Below are positions 35,136 to 47,343 of a stretch of DNA of 64,000 nucleotides, in pieces (the stretch's first letter is position 1; each line of letters opens with the position of its first letter). Source of the DNA: Albifimbria verrucaria (taxonomy: Eukaryota > Ascomycota > Sordariomycetes > Hypocreales > Stachybotryaceae); contig JAHREC010000013.1 in assembly GCA_020081605.1 (NCBI GenBank), forward strand, positions 6,572,001-6,636,000. The letters run 5' to 3'. A program made the position numbers and the translations under genes. Under the pieces are notes generated by a model. That model saw only the letters and a list, made by a program, of their open reading frames with translations, did no database searches and was not told the origin of the DNA.

Positions 35136-37003
35136 TTTCCGAGGCAGCGTGTTTCTATTTCTATTTCCTTGAAGAGTTGAGAATGTCCGAAGGTTCCGTC
35201 TAGAGCGCGATGCTGTGGAAAGTCGAGGAAGAGGAAGCACGAGACTGGTTACGCGACAGGGATTAGAGGGTGGAAGGCCGATGCTCGGCGCAGCAATAAA
35301 AAGAGGAAGAAAAAGCCCGGAGTGAAGATGGGCACAAGTTGACGCCGAGGCCCCTCTGAACTAAGGAGCGGAAGACACTGGGAGAGAGGGATCCTCAAGT
35401 GAGCCTCATGACGAACGCCAATACGCAAAAGACAAAGGGATGGTGGATTGGTGGTGTGGGTGGGTGGAAACAGCAAGCGAAGAGAGAGGAGAGGGAGAAG
35501 GGAGTCTTGTCGGTGGGATGGAGGAGATGTACATGAAGCGTACGGAAACGGATTGGCGAAACGTGGGGGAGGCACGGAGCCCGAATACCGAGCCCAGCGA
35601 GAGCGGTCCAGCAGCCTGGGTCCCTACGACGAGCGCTGCGAACTACCTGCCTTGCCCACGTCTTCGGCTACCGAAGCAGGCCTACAGGGGACCAGGTCGC
35701 GTGGGAAAGGGAGGGGTTAGGGATGAGGCCACTGAAGCTGCTGGATCTGGGCTGATCTGGCTCGGTGGAGAACTGGGTACTTGGCAGCGGACCTCCCTTC
35801 AACACAACAGATTCGGCTCGAGCCGTTGTATAAAAAATCAGAGCGCAGCCTTGTTGCGAGGAGAGTTGATTGGGATTTTTTCTGTAATTTTATCTCTTGT
35901 TTATCTCTTGTTCTTTTTCTCTCTCTTCCAGTCAATGCTCTTCCATGGCCTGAAGCCATAACCTTAACGGTTTTATAGTAGATACGGATACGATTAGAAA
36001 TCGCCGTTGCTTGAATCATGTACCGATGTACCAACCACTAACACAATCTGCCACTCCAGACTGCGCGCGAGTCCCCTGTTCTCAGCAAACCATTTTGTTG
36101 AGAGCCACAGACGCATCCTCGAGCCAACGTCACCGAGTTACCTGGCCGGATAAACCGGATAGCCGTTGTTTGAGGCCAGCGATGCTGCAGAAACGTTGCG
36201 AATGCAAACACGACACCGGGTAAAGAGAGTCTGGGCCGCCGAGCAACAATGGCATCACATGCGTGCGGTTCCCCGGCTGCTGAGGTTACACTTTTCGGTG
36301 CGGCGTCGGCATCGGCACTGGGCATCCAAGAACGTCTCCCTGGAAGCTTGTGCTAGGTAGTGGCGCTTGGCTTTCTCTGGCTTAACCACGCTGAGACAAA
36401 GGTGTCTGCCTCGGAACTGAAAATCTCTCGGTTTGAGGTTAATTACTGTGATAGCTATTCGCAGCACGGTCGTGGGCACATTGTGAAGCAGTTATAAACG
36501 GCATATTTATTGAACATTTTATACAGGTACTGTATGTGTATGGACTGTTTGTTACTTGCAGCCTCGACCCTTCTTAGGCCTACCTAAGATACTTGCTGGG
36601 CCCAATAACTGACAGCCTGATAAGATAAGATTGGCGTCGTAATTTATCGCCGCTGTCCTGGCAGAGCTCACGTGATCGTGCTCCTCCCAGCTCAAGTACC
36701 TCTCCAGCAAGCAACAGCGGCCGGGTACATGCACGGAACGGAGACGAGCTCTTCCGCTTGGCCTGTCGCATTCGATTCGTGAGGCAACTTTGAATTGCTA
36801 TTGGAGTAGCTGACCTGAACCAAACCATCCTGCAACTGGCAATCCCACCTTATTCTTTTCCATTGCCGTCTTACTCCCATCTTTTCCATTTCTTTCTCTC
36901 CTTTCCATCATACCCCCAACACTGTAATTTCATGTTGCATGCTCTCTTTTAAACCCTGCTGTCATTAATTCTACTCTTTCGTCTTCCATCCATCCCGGCC
37001 GCC
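35136..37003. promoter_or_regulatory. Divergent promoter region ADK2 / MDM38
   Basis: 1.9 kb without a supported gene. It contains a T/C-rich tract near 35870-35935 and a second one at 36850-36920, close to the MDM38 start. A 173-codon open frame at 35440 has no domain and shows low-complexity composition. Confidence 0.4.
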
Positions 37004-38673
37004 ATGAGCGCTTCTTCCACCGTCGCTCGCAGGGCTGTGGCTCGAGGCCCTTGCTGGGAAACGGTACGCTGCGCGCCATTTGCATCTGATCTCCCCTGCT
37101 GACATCGAAAACCACAGCCCGAGCCCTGTCCAGAGGCCTCACGCCGTCTCTTCTCGCTCGCCATGTTGGCCGCCAGGCCCAGATTCCCGCGCTCGCTCTG
37201 CTCGTCCCCGTAAGATACATCGGCACCGACCACCACCGCTCTGACACCCAATCCTCCGGCCCACCTCCTGGCTTCAACGTGGAGCAGGCTAAGAAGCCGC
37301 TTCACAAGACCAGCGACACCGCCACTGCACCCAAGACCGACGACGCCAATGCCAAGGGCAAGGACGAGGCTGCCACCCAACCCGCCGGCAAGAACGAGGA
37401 GGCCTCGATATCGGAGCTGGCCGCCAGCAAGGAGCAGCATGCGGAGCGCCACGAGGTGATGAAGAAGGAGAAGGAGGAGAAGAAGTTGACCCTCTGGCAG
37501 AAGGTCAAGAAGGAAGCCCAGCACTACTGGGACGGCACCAAGCTTTTGGCCCTCGAGACACGCATCAGCTGGCGCTTGGCCCTCAAGATGGCCGCCGGCT
37601 ACGACCTGACCCGCAGAGAGCACAAGCAGCTCCAGAGAACCGTTCAGGATTTGGCCCGTCTGGTTCCCTTCTCCGTCTTCATCATCGTGCCTCTTGGTGA
37701 GGCGCTGCTCCCTCTGGCTCTCAAGCTGTTCCCCAACATGCTTCCCAGCACCTTTGAGGGGCAAAAGTCCAAGGAGGCCAAGGCCGCGCTCCTGCGCTCA
37801 ACGCGCAAGGATGTCAGCGGCTTCCTGCGATCAACGCTGAAGGAATCTGGTCTGCCCCTCAGCCAGGCCACCGCCCAGAAGGAGGAGTTTGCCAATTTCT
37901 TCCGTAAGGTCCGATCTACCGGAGAGACCCCACCGCCCAGGACGTCATCAAGGTCTGCAAGATCTTCCGTGATGATCTGACCCTGGACAACCTCTCGCGA
38001 CCTCAGCTGGTTTCCATGTGCCGATACATGAACCTCAACACCTTTGGCACAGACATGATGCTCCGATACCAGATTCGTCACCGCATGCGACAGATCAAGC
38101 GTGACGACAAGGCCATCGCCTTCGAGGGAGTTGACAGCCTGACGGTTGCGGAGCTGCAGCTGGCTTGCGCCGCTCGCGGTATCCGCACTCACAGCGTGTC
38201 CCTGCGCGCCTCCGCTCTGACCTGCAAGCTTGGCTCGACCTGCGTCTCAAGGAGGGCGTTCCTCGACCCTCTTGGTTCTCAGCAACGCCTACATGTACGG
38301 CCAGGGTTCTGGCGAGGGTTCCAGCCAGATTGATGCCTTGATTGGCGTGCTGTCCTCCATCCCTGAGGAGCTGTTCCACGAGATCGAGCTTGAGGTGCAC
38401 AACGCCGAGGGCGCGGCCACCAACAAGCAGCGTCTGGAGGTGCTGAAGGAGCAGCAGGAGCTGATTGAGGAGGAGAACGAGCAGAACAACGAGAGCCAGG
38501 GCTACGCCACGCCGCGAGACGTTGATGACATTGACGAGAAGGAGGATCGCCAAGCCACGGCCGAGGCGGCGGGTGTGGAGAAAGCCCCGGCGGTCGAGAT
38601 GGTGGACGCTGAGCGAGAGCAGATTAAGGTTGCCGAGGAGCAACAGAAGATCGAGAAGACTGAGCAGAAGTGA
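37004..38673 (+). CDS. MDM38: LETM1-domain mitochondrial inner membrane protein (Mdm38/Ylh47)
   Basis: Inner-membrane protein for K+/H+ exchange and ribosome docking in mitochondria. A short first exon (37004-37063, MSASSTVARRAVARG) and an intron to about 37117 lead into an arginine-rich leader (SRGLTPSLLARHVGRQAQIP). The LETM1 core starts LTLWQKVKKEAQHYWDGTK, then LLALETRISWRLALKMAAG, the membrane segment FSVFIIVPLGEALLPLALKL with FPNMLPSTFE, and the ribosome-binding part (LSRPQLVSMCRYMNLNTFGT; DSLTVAELQLACAARGIRTH). A Glu-rich coiled coil (QQELIEEENEQNNE) forms the C-terminus, ending EQQKIEKTEQK. Breaks occur near 37933 (CC run) and 38205-38255, at least two, single-base and GC-run associated. 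The first exon joins one base out of phase. Confidence 0.92.
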
Positions 38674-40044
38674 GGACGAGTGGAAATGGGCAAGACACGG
38701 CTGGCCCTGAAATTCAGGGGCTGAGAGCCGGCGCGAGGCCCAACACGTCGACCGCACTTACTACTTTTCTTATGTATGACTGAACGGCAACACGTGGCGG
38801 TGTGAGTGCCCGTGAGCAATACGAATGTATCAAAAAGCGCCATGGGCAACTTGGCTACGGGATTGGCCACGCGATAGACTTGGGCGGACACAAGACACAG
38901 GCACGACGGACGGAGCAGAGGAAGCAGACTTAACCTATAGACATGCACGGCCTTGGATAGGTGAGATGAGCAGACATCTTCTCTCCATCAGTCAGGCAGA
39001 TTATCTGTACTACTAAGAACAATCGGTAAAAATATAGATGCCATTTTCAATGTACAAAAAAGCCAAAAAAAATTCTTGAATTTACAAAACACCAACCATA
39101 CAGCATTGTGTGCGTAAAGAAGATATTGTCGGTATGGATATTGGCCTCCATGGATCCAACACTTGGTCCTTGCGTATGGAAGATGCCGCTCGCTTGTGAG
39201 CTGCCGGGGAACCGAGCTGCCGGCCGTGTCTTTAGCTCAAGCCTTTTGTGATGGGCTTCAGCCGTGTTTGTGATGGAAAGCTCGGCTATCCGGTAGGGAG
39301 GCGTTGGGGCACGGCTGAGTTGACCTCGTCTTGGCTTCACTTACAACCTTGACGCTGAAGCGCAACGTTGGGCCACATACAGTGTACGTTGCCGCGCAAT
39401 CAACTGTACACGTAAGGACTCTCTCCTTGGATCTTGCGACGGCCTTTTTTTTAATTTTTATTTGCTCTTCCACCCATATCATGCCGAGAAGACGCATTGG
39501 CAACATGCACCTAAACACACTTGTCCATCCTCCCTGCATGGCCAATTGACACACCGCTATCCGAGCGCTGACAACCGCTAATGTGGGAAAAGAGAGAAAG
39601 CGGCCTGCTCGCGCAGGAATTGGCGAATGGGCGCTTGCGGCTCGTCGTCTCAGGCGCTCAGCCACCCGATGACCCGCGCTGACCGGTAGCTGGTCCCTGC
39701 GACGGGCGAGAAGGGTCCCTGATCCATCCAGCATTGGCCTGGGTTGAGACATGGCCGATGGGCGCTGGCGTGAGCGCAGGAAGGGAATAAGACATGAATG
39801 AGATTAGAATTGATGTGTCAGAATGCTGGACGCCATGGCAAATCTAAGATTTGGGTTGAGAGAGAGAGAGGCGACAACTAGCAAAAAGAAACGACGACGG
39901 CGAGAGGTTGTGGTATATAAAGGCTCGAGGTGTCGCGCTCATCAGTTAGTTTCCATCTCCAGCATCACAAACAACCTTCACTTCACTTCACAACCACATC
40001 TTTCAAACACTCAAGTCTTTGACTTAATCAACCCATCACTCAAA
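38674..40044. promoter_or_regulatory. Intergenic region with hydrophobin promoter
   Basis: 1.4 kb between MDM38 and the hydrophobin, both on the plus strand. A GA microsatellite lies at about 39858-39871 and a TATA box just before the hydrophobin (listed separately). No gene recognised. Confidence 0.45.
39914..39920 (+). promoter_or_regulatory. TATA box of the hydrophobin gene
   Basis: tatataa, 125 bases before the hydrophobin ATG at 40045. Position and sequence fit a strongly expressed, developmentally regulated fungal promoter. Confidence 0.65.
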
Positions 40045-40409
40045 ATGAAGGTCTCAGCTGTTCTCGTCGCCCTCTGCGCCAGCGGTAGCATGGCCACCAC
40101 CTACAGCAAGGGAGGTGCCAAGCTCTGCCCTGATGGCCTCCTCTACAACTCCGTCAAGTGCTGCTCCGGAAACCTGCTCAACATCCTCGGTCTTGACTGC
40201 GTGAACCGTAAGTTGTAACCCCCTAGCTCTCTTACGAAGACATGCACGCCTGCGATCTTGGACGCTGACCACTCTCCACAACAGCCTCCAAGTATCCTAC
40301 CAGCGCCAGCAACTTCAAGAGCGTCTGCGGCAGCCGCCAGGCTACCTGCTGCACCGCTGAGCTCCTGGAGCTTGGAGTTATCTGCAACAAGGCCATCGGT
40401 ACAAACTAA
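40045..40409 (+). CDS. Class II hydrophobin
   Basis: Small secreted amphipathic protein that self-assembles at air-water interfaces and coats aerial hyphae or spores. Exon 1 is 40045-40207, the intron 40208-40284, exon 2 40285-40409. A signal peptide (MKVSAVLVALCASGSMA) precedes the mature part. The eight-cysteine pattern C-CC-C-C-CC-C is complete: LCPDG, VKCCS, LDC, SVC, ATCC, VIC. Spacing (about 10 residues from first Cys to the CC pair and about 10 to the fourth) and the leucine-rich LLNILGLDC segment are class II. It ends CNKAIGTN, about 95 residues. No frame break, so it is translatable as it stands. Class II hydrophobins are restricted to ascomycetes, supporting the organism call. Confidence 0.95.
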
Positions 40410-41758
40410 GCTCTGAAGGCCTGAGAAGCATTCCCTTGGGGATTCTTTAAAAATTCAGTGATGGGGACATAGGAGGTTGTGCTTGGTATATACGACTTTG
40501 TCGAGGAAGAAAAAGGCGGGACTGTAAATGAGAAGGAGATAGAGCTTCAAGGCTTTAGCTCGCACTCCTGTAGGGAACATAGTGCATACGCAGTACAGGT
40601 AGTCAAAATACATTTTCCACCAAAATTTGTTTACTATGGTGATTGTAGCGGCTCCACGGCAGCAATATGATGAACGATAATGCGATTTTCACATCTAATT
40701 TATCAGAACGACGTTGAGATATGCGCAAGCCTCCAAATGAGACGTGCATAGATTGTGGAACGTGAAGGATGAGACATGTGATGAGACGTCTATTGTTTTC
40801 GCATTCATTGTTCTCCCAATATGGAAACTATGTGTAGTACGAAGAAGACGCCAGGAGGTCGTTGAAGAATTCTTTAAACAAGTAATAATCTTCAACCTCA
40901 GGGCTTACATGATGGGAGCAGGCCTAGCATCTTTGCTTTTAGTTGTTTTCTCGTCTACACTCTTTTCATGAAGACAGTTTGTTCATATTTTCCCCGTCTC
41001 TATAACTTTGAAATTTTTACCAAGATGTATGAATTCGCATTGTTACAGGTCTCGATGGATAGCATGTGTGTTATTAATCTAGGTGAGCCTACCTCCTCCG
41101 AACGACAGCGCATAGTAAAGCATAAAGCATCGAACAATTACTTATGGTGATGAAGAGTCATTTCTACCGTCAGGAAACCATAACTAATAAATGACCATAA
41201 CTAATAAAATGTGATAAAGCGTCACGCCGCACTTGGGCAGTTGTTTGGTTTCCCATGCTACGTGACTTGCTGCGTGTAAGGAGTTAGTTGGGGTTGTGCC
41301 ACTGTATAAACAAGTTGATGGGTAGGGTTGCGTTTCGTTTGGTTTTGGTTGGCAGCGTTTGGTAGGTACAGCAACTCCCTAACTATAATCCCCAGCTACA
41401 GTAAGGCAGGGACTTACGTTACTGGACAAGTCGAACCACTGAGGTCATAGTTGGTCCCCACCACTGAAAGCAGGGTGCAAGCAGCCGCAACCAGGTAAGC
41501 GCCCCACTTCTTCTCAACTCACCACCCAAGCATCCTCCATCATCCAGCACCGGCACGTCTAAGCCACAGCTTCGTCGTTTCCTCCTCATCCTCACCCGCA
41601 CCAAGCTCTGGCACCCGCTCGCGCGCAAACAACGATATAGCGACAACAAGCTCGACCTCTTTCCGCAAACGTCCGCTCTGCTCCATTGCTTGCGGCCTCT
41701 GACCCGCTACCCGCTCATCACCGCTCCGTCCCCCAACCGCCCCTCCTTCTGTGCCGTC
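40410..41758. other. Intergenic region with a 15-base direct repeat
   Basis: 1.35 kb, AT-rich up to about 41250. A direct repeat, accataactaataaa, occurs at 41177-41191 and 41194-41208. No gene recognised. The 250 bases before SNX4 are C-rich, like an untranslated leader. Confidence 0.4.
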
Positions 41759-43242
41759 ATGGCGGTGATGGACCAGGACAACTTCTCCAACGTCTCGTGG
41801 AGCGAGCACGGCCAGGACCAGATGGCGTCGCCTCCTCCCGCTCGGTCGACTTCAGAAGGCTCCTTGGGCCCTGCGACGGGCGGCAACAATTCCGACCCCG
41901 CCGGCCTGGGCAGCGAGAAGCTGGAGTGCATCGTTGGAACCCCATCAAGGAAAACGATGGGACCAAGGATGCCTTTGTGTCGTATCTGATTACCACCAAT
42001 GTATGTTGTCTTCCATCACCAATTGCAAAGCTCGGCGACAGTCTTGCTTCGCTATTCCAAGCTGTCCCGCCTCAAGCTACGTCTCGCTAACCCTCTCGTC
42101 TTCCAGTCTACCTTCCCTTCCTTCCAACGAGACTCTTTCTCCGTCCGCCGCCGCTTCACAGACTTCGTCTTCCTCTACAAGCAGCTTACCCGAGACTTCC
42201 CTGCCGCCGCCGTCCCTCCGATCCCCGACAAGCAGCGCATGGAGTACGTCCGCGGCGACCGCTTCGGCTCCGACTTCACTCTGCGCCGCGCCCACTCCCT
42301 GCAGCGCTTCCTCAACCGTCTGTCCCTGCATCCTGTCCTGCGCCGCGCCCCCATCTTGCACAGCTTCCTCGAGAGCCCCGATTGGAATGCCACCATGCGC
42401 AGCCGTGGCACCCGCGGCTCCTCCGCCAGCGACCAGGGCACGGGCGGTGTCTTTGATAACTTTGCCGACACCTTCATCAATGCCTTTGCCAAGGTCCACA
42501 AGCCCGACCGCCGTTTCCTCGAGGTTAAGGAGAAGAGCGACCGTCTCGACGAGGATCTTGGCCACATCGAGAAGGTTGTGGCTCGTGTGGCCCGCCGCGA
42601 GGCAGACCTCGAGGTCGACATGCGCGATCTCGCCGACCAGTTCCTCAAGCTCATCACGCTCGAGCCCGGCGTTGAGCCTGCTGTCCACGCCTTCGCTGCC
42701 TCGATCGAAGACTCGGCCGCTAACCTTAAGCGTCTCCGCGATGTAACCGACCAGGATTACCTCGGATCCCTGCGCGACATGCAGGCCTACTCTCTTGCCC
42801 TCAAGAACCTCCTCAAGGCCCGTGAGCAGAAGCAGCTCGACTATGAGCAGCTGACTGAGTACCTCAACAAGTCGACCTTGGAGCGCGACACCCTACAGTC
42901 TGGCCATGGTGCCTCGTCCGGCCCAGGTGGTTTCCTGCGTGCAAAGATCGAGGACGTGCGGGAGTCGACCACGAACAGGCAAGGCGCGAACGGGCACGCA
43001 AGCTGGAGCTACGAGTGGAGGAGCTGACGCACGAGGTGGAGAACGCACGACACACGAGCGACATGTTCGACGACGAGGTGGTGCGCGAGGTGGCCGATTT
43101 TGAGCGCATCAAGCGTGTGGAGATGAAGTCGCAGCTGGGCGGTCTAGCGGACGCACACGTCGAATTTTACGGACAGGTTATTGACGTGTGGGAGCGTTAC
43201 GTTCAGGAGATGGAGCGCGATGGTGTGACGCTTGCTGTTTAG
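41759..43242 (+). CDS. SNX4: Sorting nexin SNX4 / Atg24 (PX-BAR)
   Basis: PtdIns3P-binding sorting nexin for endosome-to-Golgi recycling and selective autophagy. Exon 1 is 41759-42000, the intron 42001-42106, exon 2 42107-43242. A disordered N-terminus (MAVMDQDNFSNVSWSEHG) is followed by the PX domain: LECIVGTP, KDAFVSYLITTN, SFSVRRRFTDFVFLYKQL (basic RRFTDF lipid site), PPIPDKQRMEYVRGDRFGSD and FLNRLSLHPVLRRAPILHSF. A linker with GVFDNFADTFINAFAKVHKPD leads to the BAR coiled coil (FLEVKEKSDRLDEDLGHIEK and on), ending VQEMERDGVTLAV. Breaks lie near 41940 (CCCC) and 42962-42968 (a GC-rich stretch), one base each. Confidence 0.94.
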
Positions 43243-44156
43243 TCCAGCATCTCGACTGCGTGTTGTATGGAGGTGCTGTGCTCACATGCATGATTGGGAG
43301 GGCTTGTGGCAAAGAAATGACGGAGAAACAGATACAGAATGGAGACGGCGTTGCCTTGTCGGGGTAAAGTAAACCACTTCTGCCAAGTTGAAGCATTTAG
43401 GGAAAATAGGATGGCGTTTTGGGGGTTCATAATGTTGGTTTTGTCCGTGCCTCTCTAGTGCTGAGGCAAGTTGGTAGTTGTCGTGTTAGAAGACAAGATG
43501 CCTCTGTTGGGAGGCGTGGGTGGAACGGTAGATTAATAGCACTAAATGATCGATCATGGGCAAAGTATGTGAGGAGGCCATTGTAACATGGCTACTGCTG
43601 AATGGCTAACGCTGTTGGCATTGGTTATGTTTTGTGTGGACGGATCGTGGTGTTTAATTGTGCCAATCCGGGCGAAAGTTGATGCTGTAAGGGAGAGAGG
43701 GGCGCCTTAGCGGAGATTACTATGTAATGCTTCTATGGTCAAGTTGAATACCTAGTGAAACGTAGGCCGCTCGTTGAAAAGATGTACATGCTTGTATAAG
43801 AGAATCATGATGTTCCGGCATGTTGGAATGTATTATTTGCTCCTCAGTTTGAGCCAGGCAGTACCCGTAACTTATTTTAGACAGTGTGTTGAGGCTACAC
43901 CAGGCATCTTGCCCCACAAAGAATCATGAGCAGACTGTAGCTGCTCGAGGCCTGACTACCTACATAGGTGCCTTAGTAGTAGGTGGTAGAAACAAGGGAT
44001 AGAATGTAGCTTTTTATAGCTCAAACAATCTACCGCAACTTCTTGTTTGACATATTTTTTTAGGCCTTCTCTGTTCTTTCGGTATATATTCCACTTTGTT
44101 CGATGGTAAGAATCCTGATCAGGGACCCATCTGCCATTGTATAACCTGGACTCGCT
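43243..44156. other. Intergenic spacer, convergent 3' ends
   Basis: 3' flanks of SNX4 and the small unknown gene. No further feature seen. Confidence 0.4.
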
Positions 44157-44506
44157 CTAGCAAGTCTCCACCTTTCCGGCGACCGGCCCGGCCCCGACCG
44201 TGTCCACATCGAGCATCTCCACGTCCTCCGGCTCAGATATCGCTGGCTGTGTGGCCGGAGCAGATACCAACTAAACACAAGAATACGTGTCAGCAAATAC
44301 ATGATGGCTGTTTGACTTGAAACTTACCCCGTGGTCGTTGACAACCAGTTGTGCCCCACCGGTAGTAAATGTGACACTGGAAGACAACGCGACGGCGTCT
44401 CGAGGGAAGTCTTGGAGAAGTGGATGTGGTATTCGGGTGTCTTGTGGTTTCCAGATGAACTGACCGGGAGGCTCCATTTGAGGATGACTTCAAAGCCTTG
44501 CGACAT
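44157..44506 (-). CDS. Small protein of unknown function, about 90-100 residues
   Basis: I do not recognise a family. Exon 1 (to 44328) reads GQFIWKPQDTRIPHPLLQDF, then RDAVALSSSVTFTTGGAQLVV and NDHG; a 57-base intron at 44271-44327, with a ctgac branch-like site, joins to LVSAPATQPAISEPEDVEML. The tail is acidic and the stop is at 44157. Two starts are possible. ATG 44477 (MEPPGQFIW) needs no repair. ATG 44506 (MSQGFEVILKWSLP) needs one extra C in a CC run, in line with the other breaks in this window. A spliced, in-phase second exon is the main reason to believe it is a gene. An open frame further 5' (to 44759) lacks an ATG and may be leader sequence. Confidence 0.42.
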
Positions 44507-45901
44507 GGTGATTTGAGCTATGCGTTGAAGAGTGATTGCGAATGTGTTAAGATGAGAATGTAGGCAGGTTGATAGCTTTATGCACCTCAAATGTTCCCAT
44601 TATAGGGACATGTAGTCCGAATTCCGTCTCGCTCTCCTCAGATTCCGGGGCCTTACCAACTTGATTGTCAATACCACACCACTCCAGATCAACGAACGCA
44701 CCATGACCAATCAACTCTTCCACTACCCACAAAAGCCTCTGTGTGACTGACCGGACCACACTTCACCTCACATCCTCTCTGGCTGCCTAGCAAGCCCGTG
44801 ATTGGTCAACTGCCGTCCCGTCCCCTATCCCCAATGGCAGTTCCAACCAGCTCGGGGCGGGGGTCGGGGGTCGGAGGCTGAGGCATTGACAATGGGAATC
44901 CATCGTTCTATCCATCCAACCCATCTTCGTTCGTTTCTCCCTCTTACCTCGGCGTTTAGCTTGATTTCCATTTCTAACCCCACCCCACCTGCTTACTTTA
45001 TGCCAATGTAAAAAGCCAGCATAGTCCTGTCCTATGTTGCTTGTAACAACCAATACCTTATCTTTATTTCCTCAAATGCAGTTCCTTGCACCGTTAGATT
45101 GGGGTCGCCTCTCTTGCTCGATGGGGAAACAACCCACACGTTATGGCTCCGAGTCCCCACTTGTACCTGGTTTAGAGCCGGACTAGAAGCGTCCCAAGAG
45201 GTATTCGCAAAGGACTCTGCCGCGTGGGTTCACCTGGGACGGTGTAAGACGTATTTGCTCCTGTGTCTCCGCGAGAAACTGCCAGTTGTTGGTGGGTCCT
45301 CTACGCGCCAGGGTTATTGCTTCAAATTCCGGCTGTTGAAGCCAAATCTGACCTCAGGACTGAAACAACCGCCTGTCCCAAGGAGAGAAAGTATAATGTT
45401 AAATATGGCACTGGAGAAGTCTACGCAGTGTGGCTGTCTATGCAAGCCCCTCGCAAGAGAAACCACCATAGTAATTGCATAGATTTAAGCATGCCTCGAA
45501 GATTTCGTCCCTACTGAAGAGCTCTCTGTCAGTTGGTAATAGAGCCTTAACCAAGACCTGCCATGCTAAAATGGCCTCCACCTATTCTAATGTGCTGGCG
45601 AAATATCGCAAAACGATACTCACAATGCCTGAAACCTCGTCAAGGATTGTACCCTGAACTTCGTGGCGACCCGCCAAGCCTCAATAGTGAGATCATCTAG
45701 ACTCTCTTTGATCACTGTCAAAAGCAATTCCCAAACGTGCATGTAGGTTGTAGGAAAAGGCCATCAACTGAGTCGGCATACCGAACCTCTTGAGATCTCG
45801 TCTTCTGGTTGCCCTTGCAAGCTTGGTGTACCCACGAACCGCCTTATGGCAAGAAAAAGGTATCTCCATGCTGTCTCAGTCATCATAACTATTATGGAGC
45901 C
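44507..45901. other. Intergenic region
   Basis: 1.4 kb, of mixed composition with a C-rich part at 44740-45000. The open frames here are short and show no domain. Nothing recognised. Confidence 0.4.
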
Positions 45902-46473
45902 TTATAAGCAGCCACAATACAGTACTCGCTCGTCATAAAGCAGCTCAACGTGCTTACTGGTTCCCCTCACCGGCCTTTCCCTAACTACGGCCCAATCACC
46001 CTCCACCCACGTAGCCTTGATCTTTAAGTGCTTAAACTTCCATAGGCCGTCCACGTCCTTGGCCAGCTCACCGCGATACAGGCTGCCGGACATCAGGCTA
46101 TTTTGCCCCGGCTCCATGCCCTTGTCCAAAGCGAAATGCTGCACGAGCACAGTGGATGTTAGGCTGGCATCGTTCTCTTGTTCAGGGTTTCCTGAAACAA
46201 TGCCTCCCGTTCTCATGTGAATGCGCACGTTGGTAGTCAGGTGCGTCGTGTCAAGTCTGAAGATGAGGGCGAGCGTTGTGGCGTGGATTTCCGGCAACCC
46301 TATCACAGCATGCCCATTGACCTCGAGTACGCCGTCTGGCATGAAGCTCGAGTCAAACATGGCGGCGTCGTTGCTATCAAAGCCCCCGACGCAGCGGTAC
46401 AGCCCGTCGGCCACGGCTTCACGACCAGTCAATGGGGGCTAAGAGCAGCTGGGAGCAAGAATGGAGCCGCCAT
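45902..46473 (-). CDS. SnoaL-like (NTF2-fold) domain protein
   Basis: Small single-domain protein of the SnoaL-like polyketide-cyclase/NTF2-like superfamily, which includes hydrolases, isomerases and non-catalytic members. The domain is readable: TGREAVADGLYRCVGGFDSN, then DAAMFDSSFMPDGVLEVNGH, IFRLDTTHLTTNVRIHM, LTSTVLVQHFALDKGMEP, GSLYRGELAKDVDGLWKFKH and a final LKIKATWVEGDWAVV strand. These match the alpha-beta cone order of a helix pair, then curved strands with an Asp/His pair (FDS and LDTTH). ATG 46473 (MAAPFLLPAALSPP) needs one C added to the CCCC run near 46435; otherwise the frame would start with a non-ATG codon. No intron. Substrate unknown; it could act in secondary metabolism, but no cluster surrounds it. 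Confidence 0.75.
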
Positions 46474-47343
46474 GGTACATGGGGAGAGATTTTATTCTGA
46501 GTTTTAAAACGGTCTCCTGTATTTTGTTGGAAAATGGCAGAGATGGCTATATTCATCAAATCGCTGAAGGTGTTATGTGGTGTTAGTTCAGCGACTTGTT
46601 AATCTCATATATACTGTATGTCCGTGTAGCGTGGAGTTCCACGGAGTATGTCACTTAAACTCCGTTGCACGACGCGAGTTCTACGCAACTTAAGTGCACC
46701 TAAGAGGATAGGCTGCTGCGAAACTTGAATCCTTTGCAATTACAGGTCACAGACAATCTAAAAGGCTTTTAGAGACTGAACTGTTACCTCATCAAAAGCT
46801 TCGTGTCAGAGTAGAAACTTGCGCGAAGTCCTAGTAGCCGCGAGGACCCTGCTGTTGCAAACACGCCAGCCATGCAGTGAAGGCTTGAGATTACAGACCC
46901 TCATCATGTTCAAATCTGTGATTTCTCGGGCTCTGATTTTTCATTTTATTTCTCCACGCCAAGTATCTCTGCAATGCGTAAGAGCTCGAAAAGCCAGGCA
47001 AGGCTTCTCACACAAGATGGGGCTGAGCACATATTTGCACAGCCAGCAGCCGTGTCAATGGTGGAAGCACGTAGCTACATAGAGCTGATCATTAGATGAA
47101 CTTTGTGACCGCTATTCCAATGCTTGCTTTTGCCAGTTAGCACACAGCCTCAATTAGTGACAGGTAGGATTCTCCACTCATCCCCAAGTATTTCCCCATT
47201 TCACAACAGTAGTTTAACAGTACAAATCTTCTTTTTCCAAGAATCACCCTCTTTTTCTCTGTGATTTGTACTCTGTACACACGTTACTAATCGTTGCACC
47301 TCGTTTTACAAAGCATGAGTCTTTATACTGTAGCTCTTTTGAA
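46474..47343. promoter_or_regulatory. Divergent promoter region
   Basis: 870 bases between the SnoaL-like gene (minus) and the HET gene (plus). AT-rich. No further gene. Confidence 0.4.

Noticed and set aside
35440..35961. 173-codon ORF in the ADK2/MDM38 spacer
   Set aside because: Low-complexity, no domain, and it runs into a T-rich tract.
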